64,000 nucleotides of DNA, taken from contig NC_088775.1 in assembly GCF_954871325.1 (NCBI RefSeq), forward strand, positions 37,425,561 through 37,489,560. Direction: 5' to 3'. The stretch comes from Gordionus sp. m RMFG-2023 (Eukaryota; Nematomorpha; Gordioida; Chordodea; Parachordodidae). A program made the position numbers and the translations under genes. Positions 36,038-48,225 of this stretch are shown here, one piece after another (position 1 is the first letter of the stretch; every line of letters begins with the position of its first letter). The notes below the pieces were generated by a model that was not told the DNA's origin, ran no database searches, and saw nothing but the letters and a program-made list of their open reading frames with translations.

Positions 36038-36878
36038 CTTAGAAAGTGTGTTGCAACCATGGCCTATTATAAAATAAAAATTTTAAGTATTTAAAAGATT
36101 ACTTGAATTAATTCATGCACGGTTTGTAAATTTGAAGCAACTATAATGATTAATTCTTGTAGATATTTTGAAATTCCAATTAAGGCTATAAAATAATCAA
36201 TAAAAATGTTGCCTAACCCATAATATAATATATATGATTCAATATAAAATTAATATTAATCATCAATATAGGAACATTTTTACTATTTAATTTACAAATA
36301 TAAATTTACTTTGAGAATCTAAAGCTTTTTTAGGAGAGCTTATATGTGATGAATCTAAGTAATTTTTAACATCCTTTAAATTTTGGGATATATTTTTAAT
36401 TTGCTCTTGGTATTCAATAACTAAATCATTATAATATCTTTAAAAAAAGATTTAATATTGTTCATTTATTTATGTACTCTAAATCTGTTTTGTTCAAGAA
36501 ATTGTATACATTATTTGATGCCCTTATCCTTGAAAAATATTCTGATTGTTTGGTTTCCTTTAAAATAGGTTTAGATTGATTTCAAGTTTTATAATAACTT
36601 TGAGTATTTTATCTTTTAAATTTTGGGCATCACAGGTATATTTGGAAATTTTTGATTTTAAATTATTTAAATCATTTTGGCTATTCTTTATATCCTCATT
36701 AATATGGCCAAAAATTTTACAGGAAAACTGAGAAATTTCATCGTTAAAGCTTTTTTGCTCATTCCAAAAAATTCTAAAAATGTAGCTTTATCTAAAAAAT
36801 TAACTTGCCTAAAGAAAAAACTTGAACTCTTCAACAGATTGCTTAATAATGTCATGCAAAGGTATTTCAAGAGAACTA
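36038..36878 (-). CDS. NUP58: Nucleoporin p58/p45 homologue, coiled-coil region (5-6 exons)
   Basis: NUP58 forms, with NUP54 and NUP62, the coiled-coil core of the FG-nucleoporin complex in the central channel of the nuclear pore. Exons on the minus strand are 36822-36878, 36599-36773, 36478-36557, 36310-36437, 36103-36185 and, tentatively, 36038-36063. Introns between are GT-AG, of 48, 41, 40, 124 and 39 nt. Splicing keeps one frame with no stop through five exons. Key words are IPLHDIIKQSVEEFK, NEQKSFNDEISQFS, NEDIKNSQNDLNNLK, LEYYNDLVIEYQEQI, NYLDSSHISSP and NLQTVHELIQ. Recalled vertebrate counterparts in the same order are TIEDFQKFVKEQ, EEISRMS, QEDIKALKQ, FEVQLQQYRQQIEEL, NNSHITPQ and QLQSIHENV. 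I cannot place the start exon or the N-terminal FG repeats; the last exons are also unclear. Codon use is strongly AT-biased. Confidence 0.72.
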
Positions 36879-37206
36879 CTAAAATAAATATTATAATCAA
36901 TATATTCGCTTTATAACTTGAGGGGTAGATTCATTTGGGATTTCAAAATTTCTAAGCGCAAACATAAATATGCTTTATAAGTTTTCGTATGCCACTCATT
37001 TGACAGGTGTCAGCTGATAACAATAAATAAATATAATTTTTAATTAAATGTAAATCGATGGTCATACATTTAAAAGTCTATTTCAAAAGTTAAATAGTGT
37101 ATAAATTATTATCTAAGTAAAATAAAAAATAACGATGAAATTAAAATAGATTAATAAAAAAACTAATTAATTACTTTTCTAAAATTAAATATTATAAATG
37201 GGATCT
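36879..37206. other. Region upstream of the NUP58 coiled coil
   Basis: On the minus strand a possible further exon ends at about 36918 (donor CTCAA|GTTATA, 39 nt before the first defined exon), but its frame and start are not certain. No FG-repeat coding is visible before the solo LTR at 37207. Confidence 0.35.
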
Positions 37207-37551
37207 TGAAAAGAATAAGGACACTAACGATATGGCGCGAGGTGCGAGTCAGTAAAAATATATTTTATTAACTAACTTCTTTTTCTTTTCTTAAGGTATA
37301 TATACATTTTCTAAAATATAAATTAGAATATATATAAAAACAAAAAGTAAGGTTACGAAAAATAATAAGTAATTTGAATTACAAAAATAAAAAGTTAAAT
37401 TGAAAAGATAAATTTAAATTCATAAAAAGTAATACAAATTGAATTTGAATTCCTAACAAAATAAAAATATAATGAATGTGTGCTATATAAATTAAAATAT
37501 ATTACTATTCAATAACCAATATTTTAATTTATTAATTCCTATAATATAACA
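37207..37551 (-). repeat. Solo LTR of the TRIM family at 57.0-59.2 kb
   Basis: The outer end CCTATAATATAACA and the stretch TATTCAATAACCAA with AATGAATGTG match the TRIM LTRs, as does the other end TGAAAAGAATAAGGAC. An exact 5-bp duplication GATCT flanks it (37202-37206 and 37552-37556). It lies upstream of the NUP58 exons. Confidence 0.88.
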
Positions 37552-37829
37552 GATCTTTTAAAAACCAATATTTTAATTAAAAAATTTTTATTATAATATT
37601 AAATTTTTCAATAGTTTATAATTATATTTTATTTAGATAAATTTAAATTATATAAAAGTTAATAATAAAATTTTATTATATAATTTTACACAAGACATGT
37701 TATAGATAAAAAAAATGGATGGATCTACACCCGTGGGCTTATATATTTTCTATTTTATTGTTAATGTAGTTTTTTTACGTAAATAATTTTATTGTGTAAA
37801 TTATGATTTATTTGGTGTCTTTTATTTTG

Positions 37830-38600
37830 ATAGTATTCGGTCTAATCCTAAATCTTACAACTTTTTTTATATAATTTATGTCCGTAACCAGTGCATTTGG
37901 AATCTCTGGATATAATTATCTGCGAAAAAACTAAATGGTTGTTAGTTTAATAAGCGATTATATCATATAAAACTAATTTGGTGAGTATTAGTACAATCGA
38001 TAGATATTAATTTTTAAGATGCATTTGCATCTACATAAACATCCGTGAGCATTGTTGAAATCTATGAAACAAATATTTATAGACGTAAATGTAATAGAGG
38101 AAGAATAAATATTAGTAGCGCAAAAGATGGGATATTAGGAGGTATTTGTACAGAAACAAAAACTAATTTTTTAGAAGCGATCTTCTATAGGAATCAAATC
38201 TCCTTCTAGATGTTACCTAAAGGAATGCTTTATATTAAATTTAATTCTTTTAAAATTTTGTTTATTTTAAAGGAAATATTATGTATACCTTGTCAATATT
38301 TAAATGGAGATATCTCTCATGCGTAATAACGTGCCTCTGAGCCCACCAAGCTTTCGTCATATTGAAGAACAACCTTCTAATTCCGAGAATTTTATATACA
38401 AACCGATTATCGCGAATCTTTCAATATGATGTCATTTTCGCTGTGCATGATCTTGAGGTTAAATGCCTCACAGAAGAGATATTAAATCTTAAATTTGGTG
38501 ATTTATCTTTGTTGCAGGCCCTTCAGCTATTCAGCTCGCAGTTATAACGTTGGCGTTATAAAGGAACTTGGATCTCAGCAGATAAAGACACAACAAAAAT
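37830..38600 (+). pseudogene. Merlin/IS1595-like transposase fragment
   Basis: A frame at about 38058-38210 reads EIYETNIYRRKCNRGRINIS and then DGILGGICTETKTNFLEAI. This is the block around the first catalytic residue in Merlin/ISXO2-type transposases, whose usual form is (V)EIDE..FG.RKYNRGR....WVFGGI.R.T; here Asp has become Tyr. The rest up to 38600 continues in changing frames without clear catalytic motifs. No terminal repeats were found. Confidence 0.6.
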
Positions 38601-39516
38601 CAATGACAAAAATAGGAAAGCGGATAAATATGAAACAAAGTCAATGATAGGTTTTAGATGAAGAATTTCCAAATTTTTGCTTACAGAAATTATTAATATT
38701 ATATAAATTTTGGTTTACTTAAATTAATATTATACTAATAATTATATTTGTTGCTTTATTTATACTTTTAATAAAATGATTATACACATATTAATAAAAT
38801 AAAATAATAGTGAAGAAAAAAAATATATATTTATATTATTTTTTAGATTAATCATAGTCAAAATTTTATGGACCCGGGTAATAGATGCATAAACACCCAG
38901 TCAAAACAAAATATGTTAAAATTATAAATATGTATAATATATAATGAAATATTTTTTATTTGTTATACATTTATATATAAAGAATCAAGTATTTAATTAC
39001 ATGCTCAGATAATAAGTAAATAGATAAAAACGTTTTAAAAAAATATATATTTCATAAAGGTATGAAATCTAAGTAAGATAAAGAACTGTAAAAGGTATCC
39101 AAGTGTAAATTTCTAAGTTATCTATAATAATATTGATAAAAAATCTGAAAATAAATAAAGAACTCATATTCAGGCTATCTACAACAATGTTAGTATTACA
39201 AATATGCAAGGAATTTTTATAACCCATAAAGATTTTTTACCCAATTTTCCCCGCCCTTTATTTAAATTTTTACAAAATATGGCTATCTATAAACTTATAT
39301 AAAAAAATATATGTAAAAATTAACAACCAATAATTTTCTTTAATGAAAATATCATTCAACAAAAAAATATTCTATAAAAATAAATAAAATTTACTAATTA
39401 TATGACAAATAGATTTAAAAATAATTTATGTCACAAACCATAATCTTACCCATTTATCTTTATTTTGAAATATTATTCAAATAAGATACCTTTTTCTTTA
39501 TCAAATATCTTAAATG
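38601..39516. other. AT-rich spacer, nothing recognised
   Basis: No open frame, inverted repeat or G+C island that I can support before the target site of the next LTR element. Confidence 0.5.
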
Positions 39517-42500
39517 TTTAATTTTATTTTAGTGGAAGGCAACGGGAAAACTCTTCTTTGATTTTGAAATTTAATTTTATTATATATATATATATCTATA
39601 TACAAAATTCTTGTCATTATATACATTTTTTATAATAGCGTATTTACATGTTAACAAAGTACATTTGTCCTTTACAATTTCATTTTTCGTTACCGATTTT
39701 TTCTTATCTTTTATTACACTGACCTTTTAAACTAAAAAATATAATATTCAATTTTGGTCATATTTAACATATTTAACATTTCCCCTTCTTTTTAAATTTC
39801 TCCCTTCGAAAGCTCGAGTGTTCTTTCCTATCATCGAGAGTACATCGTTTAGATCGATCCATTTCCTAGATAACCAATTTTGTGCTTTTGTGGCTTGTTA
39901 TTTCCTTTGATCTATCGTGTTTTTATTTCGTCTAATGGTTTACCTTTTAAAAAAAACTTTATTTATAATTATAAATCTTTTTAGGTCTCAAAAAATATTT
40001 TCGCTCTTGATCTTGACTTCGGGCTTGAACTTGATCTTGATCTTTGATCTGATTTTGAACTTGAAACTCATTTTGTATTTTATCTTGAACTTGATTGTCA
40101 TTTTGTTCTCTATCTCCAACTCTTCCCCCTCTAAAATTTTGTGTTTTATATGTCGAGTCGTCTTTTTCGAGTATATATGTTGATCGTTTCTTTATTTGAT
40201 ATAAATGTCTTCTGATGATTTTATTTCCGTTGTCTATTTTGTATGAAAAATTCCCTTCTTTATGTGTTATTATTCCTTTGTCCCAAATGTTTTTCTTAAA
40301 CGTTTTATACCAAATTTTATCTCCTTTTTCTATAGTTCTATTTGTTGATATTTTGCGATTAATTTCGTTGTTTATGTCTATGTTTGATTTAACTAAGTCC
40401 CATTTTGTTCTAATATCTCTTGAAAACATTAATTTGTTCGGAGTTATATTGGTTGTAGCGTTAGGTGTGTTTCTATAATTATACAAAAAATTTTCCAAAG
40501 CTATGTCTAAATCTATTTTTTTTTGTTGGTTTTCATGTTCCTTATCATGTTCTTTTTCATTTTCATTGATCTTATCATTCTTTCACATTGTCCATTAGAC
40601 TGTTGATGATGTGGAGCCATAAGTATGTGTTTGATACCATGATCTTCACAGAATTTTTTAAACAAATAGCTTGTAAAGTTCGTTCCATTGTCGGTCACGA
40701 TTATGTGTGGTATTCCAAATAAGCTAATTATTTTCATTAATTCTATTACTGTCAATTCTGTTGTTATATTTTTTATTCTTTTGATTATGGGAAATTTGCT
40801 GTAAGCTTCGACGATTACCATGTAATTATTGTCTTCAAATTGAGCTATATCTATGTATATTCTTTCGAAATTTTTTGTAGCTGTTTGCCATGAATTTTGT
40901 ATGTTTTTGTGGATTATCTGCCCATTTGTTGCATGTTTCGCAATTTTTTAAAATTTCGGTATTGATTCCAGGCCACCATATATTATCTCTTGCTAACATT
41001 TTGGTTTTGCCAGCTCCTAAATGTCCTTTATGAAGTTCCTCTAATATCTCTTTTCTCATTTTGTGTGGTATGATGATTCGGTTATCTTTAAAAAGACAAT
41101 CTTTTATCAAACTTATTTCTACTTCCATATTTTTGTATGTTTTATTCTTTATGTATTCTCCATTCCTGATGTTATTTATTATTTCCATTAATTCCTTATC
41201 ATTGTTTGTTTCATTCGATATTCTTTTGAAGTTTATTGGTATATCCCATAAATCTTTATTTACATCCTCATTTTCTATATTTTGTACAGTGTCTTCGGAG
41301 TTAATTTGTGGTAATCTAGATAAGCAATCTGGTACTATGTTGTATTTTCCCGGTCTGTGAATTATTGTAAAATCATGAGCTCCCATTGCTAAATTCCATT
41401 TTTTGAAGTCTCATTGATATCGTGTTGTTATCTTTTAGTCCCTTCGTAAAAATGTATATGAGTGGTTTGTGATCGGTGTAGATTTTAAAGTTGGTGCCTA
41501 TTAAGTATTCCTGAAATTTTTTTATTGCATATATTATTGCTAATGCTCCTCTTTCGATGTTCGTATAATTTATTTCCGCTTTTAGTAGAGTTCGTGACCC
41601 GAAAGCTATGGGTTTTTCTTTACCATCTTTCTCTATATGAAATAACACGGCTCCTAAGCCTTTTTTTGAAGCGTCTGTTGCTACGCCTATTGGTAATTCT
41701 GGATTATAGAAATTTAATTTTGGCGGAGAGCTTATTAATTCTTTTATATCATCGAAACTCTTTTGATGTGTTTCTTCCCATATCCATTTATCTGTGTTGA
41801 CTATTTTGTACAATGAATCTGCTTTGTCTGCGAAGTCATGTAAAAATTTTCGGTAATAACTGGCCATGCCCAGAAATGTTGCTAATTTCTCTTTGTTTGT
41901 TGGTGTAGACATGTTTGTAATTGCTTTAATTTTGTCTCCGTTTGTATGAATACCTTTATCATCTATATCATGTCCTAAAAAACGTATTTCTTTTTTGAAA
42001 AATATACTTTTGTCGAAATTTGGTATTAGCCCATATTTGGAAATTCGGTCAAAAACTTTTTTTATATTGTTTAAATGATCTTGATCGTTATCACCCGTGA
42101 TTAATAAATCATCAATGTAGAAAATAACATTTTTCATATCACCAAAAATTTTGTCCATAGATTGTTGAAAAATTGCCGATGAAGTTTATAATCCGAATGG
42201 TAGTCTTGTAAATCTGTAGTATCCTTTGTTTGTCGATATTGTAAGTAAATCACGCGATGTTTTGTGTATAGGGATCTGAAGGAACGCTTGCTTGAAGTCT
42301 ATTTTTGAAAATTTCTTCCCTTTAGATAATTTTGCAATCAAGTCGTTGATACGTGGTATAGGATATTTAAAATCTACCAATGCTGGATTTATCGTATTTT
42401 TGAAATCTGCACAGAGTCTTAGCGAACCATCTTTTTTGAAAACTGGTGTGAGTGGACTTGCCCATCGCACATCATCCACCGGTTCTATTATTTTATCGTC

Positions 42501-44236
42501 AATCCATTTTTGTAATTCCTTTGTAATTAAATCATAACGATTGTACGGGACACGTCTTGGTGCTATAATTTTTGGTATTGCATTTTGTTTCAAATGTAGT
42601 TTGCGATTTATTGGTTTCATATTTATTTTTGATTTACATTCGTCTATCAGTTTTTGAATATCGTTGTTGTTATCTTCTTCTACTAAATTCACAAATTGAT
42701 TAAGTATGTTTTTAAAAACCTTTATCCACGTCCTTCCCTAGAGTGCAATCTTGTCACTCTGTACTACATATGCATTCAAAATTTTGGTTTTATCATCGTA
42801 TTTGGTTTTTACATTGGCATTGCCCATCACTTTTATTGTTCTTCCGTCATATCAAGTTTAGTATCCGATTTATTTAAGATCTTTATCCCAATCTTTCTTG
42901 CAATATTTATCAGTAATATTGTAAATCGTGATCCTGTATCTATTTGCATGATAGTAGGTATGTCGTTTAAATATAACGTGACTTTATATGCATCATTTTC
43001 TTTGTTATTATCATCATTTAAATTGTTGATATCCAAGCTGAATAGATTGTATTCCTTGTTTTTTATTTTCTCAACTTCTTTGTTTTCTGATTTGACGTTA
43101 TTTTCCTCGTTTATTTCTTCTATGATCACTCTATTAACTTTATTCGTATATCTTTGTTCATCGTTTTCATAGTTTTGATATCGATTGTTACGTGATTGAT
43201 CGAAATTCTGATGACGATAATGTTCATTTTCATTGTTTCTAGGTCTAAACCTGATCTCATCATAATATTTATTAAAATTGTATTTATTATTATTATTATA
43301 ATTATTTTTAAATCTCGAAAATCTATTATACGATCTTGGTGTGTAATATCCTCTGTCGTTGTAAAATCTATTATTAAAATTATTTTGACAATGATACCTT
43401 GGTTCATAATTATTCTGATGTCTTGGATAGTAATTACCTTGATATCTGTAATTGTAATTATTTTGCCATTGTTGATGATTGTTGTATCTAGGTGTCCAGG
43501 ATTATCCATAACTCCTATTCGTTGGTATGTTCGAATTATATTTTATTATTTGTTTATTTGATTCTCTCTTTTCATCTTTTTCTCCTTGTACTAACTTTAT
43601 CGTCGAAGTTGATGCTGCTTCACCTTCTATTTTTATATTATCCATTTTAATATTTATATTTTCATAATCATCCCCATCATTTATCTCTCTCCCAATTCTT
43701 AATATGTCTGTAATAGTTATATTTTCTAATTTCGATATCTGCTCCCTAATTTTTTTATTATTTGACGATATTTTTATCTTCTCAATTATTCTCTCTTGAT
43801 CCTTAAAATAGCATTTATTATTCAACTTACAAAGTCTAGTTACCCATTTACCGAATGTTTCCCCTTTATCTTGAACGGCTGCGTTAAATTCCGTTTTGTA
43901 CGTGTCTATTGATTTATCGGGATGTATTAACCTGTATTTTCCCAGTAACGTTTTCAAATCGTTGTAATCAGATGGAACGCAAATGGATTCCAGGTCCAAA
44001 TAGTCTTCTTCTGATAATCTTTGAATGAACGCATTAGCTTTTTCTGCCTCGGGAACCTGCGTGTCCTTTAATAAATTTTCAAACTTTTTAATGTATGTAT
44101 CTATATTGTTGTTGAATGTAGGATATTCTACATTACTTTTTATATTTGATAACGATTTTGTCATGATAAATTTATAAAATATTTTATTGTTACCTTTTTT
44201 TAATTTATATAATTTACAATTATTGTTCTAAAATGA

Positions 44237-44476
44237 TTAAAATTTTTCATATCTTTTAGCATTTATAATAAATTTGTTTCCTTCATCATCTTCGGCTTGT
44301 TGACCATTTATTGAGTCGTAAATCTCTTGCATGTCTTCAATATCGTCATAATAAGCAACGTGAACGTAATTTGTTTGGTGTATGTATGGTATATTTTTTA
44401 TAAATCTGATAGTATAATTGGACGGTGTTAAAAAAATAATCATATATCTGGCTCTTTGGAACGATGCTGCCACCAT
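44237..44476 (-). other. 79-codon leader frame between primer site and gag
   Basis: An open frame begins at the LTR/primer-site junction (its ATG is the last LTR base-pair plus the TGG of the primer site) and runs through the leader to 44237, 72 bases before gag. The product (MVAASFQRARYMIIF...) has a hydrophobic start and an acidic middle (DDIEDMQEIYDS) and matches no family I know. It may be a chance frame, but 79 codons open in AT-rich leader DNA is longer than expected. Confidence 0.35.
44458..44475 (-). promoter_or_regulatory. Primer binding site of retrotransposon B
   Basis: TGGTGGCAGCATCGTTCC begins at the first base after the 5' LTR and complements a tRNA 3' end of the form ...GCTGCCACCA. 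Which tRNA is meant cannot be told from the window. Confidence 0.8.
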
Positions 44477-44983
44477 TTTATTTTAGTGGAAGGCAACGGG
44501 AGAACTCTTCTTTGATTTTGAAATTTAATTTTATTATATATATCTATATACAAAATTCTTGTCATTATATACATTTTTTTATAATAGCGTATTTACATGT
44601 TAACAAAGTACATTTGTCCTTTACAATTTCATTTTTCGTTACCGATTTTTTCTTATCTTTTATTACACTGACTTTTTAAACTAAAAAATATAACATTCAA
44701 TGTTGGCCATATATTTAACATATTTAACATTTAACATTTAACTTTTTATTTTATTATTATATTCAAATAATGTTTATTATGAAATAAAAATTATATGATA
44801 TTCATTTTATAATTTTCATTGCGAAATTTTGGAAAAATAAAGATTTTAATATAAATTCTTCTATACAACTTGAATAAATTGTTTGCTAAATTACAACAGT
44901 TTCTAATGGTGTGGAAATCCTTTAGTTCTTCTACTTTTTATTGAACTCAAAATTTAATTAAAATGTATGTAAAAGATTAAATT

Positions 44984-45079
44984 TTAATTAATCTCATAAA
45001 AATTATATAAAATAAAATGATTCCCCAAAATATTGCCTATCTGACCACAGCTGGGAACGTAAAGGGGTTCATTATCCAT
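44984..45079 (-). other. 31-codon frame next to the foldback insertion
   Basis: From ATG at 45079 the minus strand reads MDNEPLYVPSCGQIGNILGN and stops at 44984. It starts 11 bases from the target duplication of the foldback. Composition is more varied than the surroundings, but the frame is too short to identify. The rest of 44735-45089 is plain AT-rich DNA. Confidence 0.25.
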
Positions 45080-45339
45080 GGAATCAAGTCATGTCAGTAG
45101 TGTTGTTAAATTGCCGGGTCGGTCGGCTTGGCCAAAAACCCAGCAAGGTTCGAGCCGAAAAAACGACCCTAAACCCGAGCCAACCGATTTAGCCATAAAT
45201 CAGACCCGACCAGACCCATCTGTTCGGCTAGGTGGGTCGGCTTGCTGGGTCTGCTGGGTCGGCTTGCAGGGTCGGCCTGCTGGATTTGCTGGGTCGGCCT
45301 GGTGGGTTGGCTAACTGGGTCAAAAAAATATATATTGAA

Positions 45340-47420
45340 AATTAAACCAGTTTGTTTTAATCCGGGTTCAATGTTTTTGATATTAGAAAGATGTTCAAAA
45401 ATCTTTGGTTCTAGTAATAAATTGGCACTGTTATTATATCTTATTCCACGAGGAAAAAATAAATTGTAAAATTTTTTTAAAACATATCTTAACCCTAGTT
45501 AAAAGTTTTAGATACTAGAAAGATGTTCCTAAACCTTTTGGTCTTGTAATAAATGGACACTGCTGTTATATTTTAATCCACGAGGAAAAAATTTAGAATT
45601 TTTTAAGAGGTTGTTTTAAGCTTAGTTAAATGTTAATGATATTAGGAGGATGTTCTAACCTTAGAGTTTAGCAATTAATGGCACTGCAATTATATTTTGC
45701 TCCACAAAGAAAAAATAAATTGTGATAATTTTTAAAAAATTTATCTTAAGCCTAGTTGGTTAGGGTTAGGGTTAGGGTTAGGGTTAGGGTTAGGGTTAGG
45801 GTTAGGGTTAGGGTTAGGGTTAGGGTTAGGGTTAGGGTTAGGGTTAGGGTTAGGGTTAGGGTTAGGAAGTTTTTGATACTAGAACGATGTTCTTAAACCT
45901 CTGGGTCTTTTAATAAATAGGCATTGCTATTATATTTTGCTCCACTAGAAAAAAATAAATTGTGAAAATTTTTTAAAATTTATCTTTAGCTTAGTTAAAA
46001 GTTTTTGATACTAGAACGATGTTCTTAAACCTTTGGGTCTTGTCATAAATTAACACTCCTGTTATATTTTACTCGATGAAGAAAAAATTTACTATTTTTT
46101 TAAGACGTTGTTTTAAACCTAGTTAATTGTTTGTGATATTAGGAAGATGTTCTAAAACCTTTGGATCTAGTATTTGCATTGTCATTATATTTTACTCCAC
46201 AAGAAAAAAAAATTGGGAAAATTTTTTAAAAATTTATCTTATGCCTAGTTAAAAGTTTTAGAGACTAGAAAGATGTTCATAAATCTTTTGGTCTTGTAAT
46301 AAATTGGCACTGCTGTTATATTTTATTCCATGAAGAATTTTTTTTAAGACGTTATTTTAAGCCTAGTTAAATGTTAATGATATTAGGAGGATGTTCTAAA
46401 ACCTTTGAGTCGAGCAATTAATTGGCAATGCCATTATATTTTTCTCCACAAGGAAAAAATGAATTGTGAAAATTTTTAAAAATATATTTTAGGAGTAGTT
46501 TAAAGTTTTTGATACTATGAAGATGTTCATAAACCTATGGGTCTTGTAATAAATTGGCACTGCCATTTTATTTTACCCAACGAAGAAAAAAATTATAAAA
46601 TATTTATTAAATTTTATTTTAAGCCTAGTTAAGTATTTTACAATAAGATGTTCAAAACTTCTGGGTCTAGTAATAAATTGGCACCAGCATTTTAAATTAC
46701 TCCACTAGGGAAAATTAATTATGATTTTTTTTTTTAATTATGTTTTATAATTAAAGTTTTTGATACTAAAAAATGTTCAAAAACTTTGGTTCTAGTAATA
46801 AATTGGCACTGACCTAATATTTTATCCCACGAGAAAAAATAAATTATCACGGAAAAGATAAATTATATAATTTAAAAAAAAATTATTTTAAGCCTGGTTA
46901 AATGTTTGTACTATATAGATGTTCTAAAACATCTGAATTCACAAAGAATTCTAGTGCTAATATTATTTACCCCCACGTAAAATATAAAAATAAAATTATA
47001 TATTTATGTTTTGAGTAAGGTTCATATAGTATTAAATCCACACTGCTATTCTGATTCATTCCACGAGGAAGGTTAAAATATAAATATTCTTACAACTTTG
47101 TTATGGACTAGTTAAAAGTTATTTATACTATAAAAATTTTTTGAACCTTTGATTTTATAGAGAAATTCCCATAGACATTATTTTTTATAATTCCCTACGT
47201 TTTTAGAAATATTAAAAAATATATATGTTTATGTTTTGAACCCAATAGTAAGTTTGGGTCTAATAATAGGTTGTCGCTATCATTCTATTTAAACCATGAG
47301 AATTAAAATTTTAAAAAATTTTATGAACTTTGTTTTGTGTCTAATAAAAAAATTTTTATATTAGAAAAATGTTCCAAGGCCCTAGTGTCTAGAATAAATT
47401 AATATTGCATAATTTTTTAA
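45340..47420. repeat. Satellite array, left arm of the foldback
   Basis: About 17 diverged units of roughly 110-126 bp. Each unit has GTTTTTGATACTAGAA.GATGTT, AAACCTTTGGGTCT.GTAATAA, ATTGGCACTGC, TTATATTTTACTCCACGAGG and AAGCCTAGTTAAA. The unit starting words drift over the last third of the array. The same array in inverse order fills 61.9-63.66 kb. Confidence 0.88.
45760..45866 (+). repeat. Interstitial telomeric repeat, about 18 units of TTAGGG
   Basis: 107 bases of TTAGGG with no mismatch seen. It begins inside a satellite unit after CCTAGTTGG and ends in TTAGGAAG, after which the unit goes on with TTTTTGATACTAGAA. The corresponding place in the right arm of the foldback has none. The G-rich strand is the plus strand. 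Confidence 0.97.
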
Positions 47421-47959
47421 CTTGAATTTAGTTTAAATTTTTTGGCAATAGAAATGAGTAGTATATCATTTGAAACTTTTTAGGGGATTGGTATTGGAAA
47501 AGAAAAGACTGGGGATTAAAATTTAAGTCACTTGGATATATTAATTTAATAAAATGATCTTAAATCGTCCATTTGGAAAATGTTTGTAAGACAAATAATT
47601 TTAGCAAAATTTGAACTATCGTAACTTGTGATTTTTACAAAAATTTATGATGAATTTTACAAACATATATTATGTCAGGAAAAGTACGACAAAAATATTT
47701 TCTAAAAGAAAGATAAGGAAAAGTTATTGATATCTTTGGGAAGATTTTTATACCCCCTATTTTTTTTTTCTATTCTCCAGAATACTCCAAAATAAATGGT
47801 CTAAAAGCGTTGGAGAAATGGGTAAAATATTTTATAAATAACGATGAATCCAAAAAAAGATGTACTGTACCTATTTTAATTTTACTTTAATTTGTCCTCT
47901 TAAAAAAAATTTTTTTTAATATTTTTTTTATGTATACTATGTGTTGTGAATCTAGGAAA

Positions 47960-48225
47960 ATAATTCCCCGGAAAAAAAATCCCCGGAAATAAATCCCCGG
48001 AAATTAATTCCACGGAAAAAAAATCCCCGAAAAATAAATCCCCGGATATTAATTCCCCGGAAAAAAATACCCAGGAGGAAAATAATTCCTAGGAAATAAA
48101 ATACTCGGAAAATAATTCCCCGGAAAAAAATTCCCCGGAAAAAAATTCCCCAGAAAATAATTCTCCGGAAAAAAAATCCCCGGAATAAAATTCCCCTGGA
48201 AAATAATTCCCCGGAAAAAATTTCC
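47960..48225. repeat. CCCCGG minisatellite in MULE terminal repeats
   Basis: Units of about 15-18 bp with the pattern AATTCCCCGGAAAAAAA, self-complementary at the core TTCCCCGGAA or CCGG. Inverse arrays lie at 54180-54440, and shorter runs at the ends of MULE 2 (49345-49370 and 53460-53558). They are likely transposase-binding repeats by position. Confidence 0.8.

Larger units (their letters stand above)
39522..44729 (-). mobile_element. Ty3/gypsy LTR retrotransposon B, full-length fossil
   Basis: A complete structure of 5208 bp flanked by the exact 5-bp duplication TTTAA (39517-39521 and 44730-44734). LTRs lie at 39522-39778 and 44476-44729 and are about 97% alike by eye. The primer site TGGTGGCAGCATCGTTCC (44458-44475, minus strand) directly follows the 5' LTR, and a purine tract AAGAAGGGGAAA precedes the 3' LTR. 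Parts in order on the minus strand: gag (from 44164, then an Asn/Tyr-rich nucleocapsid part to about 43130), protease region (about 42830-43130, with the DTGSRF word), reverse transcriptase (about 41900-42690, with YIDDLLITG), RNase H (about 41430-41800) and integrase (about 39960-41280, with the zinc finger and the core). The gag-PR-RT-RH-IN order defines Ty3/gypsy. The coding region is interrupted roughly half a dozen times, so the copy is dead but fairly young. Confidence 0.95.

Noticed and set aside
45078-45314. Gly/Trp/Cys-rich 78-codon frame, and its counterpart at 63704-63943
   Set aside because: Both lie in the inverted G+C-rich terminal repeats of the foldback and differ between arms; no family resemblance.
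45760-45866. Chromosome end or head-to-head telomere fusion
   Set aside because: Satellite continues on both sides in the same phase, there is no CCCTAA partner, and the mirror site in the right arm lacks telomeric DNA.
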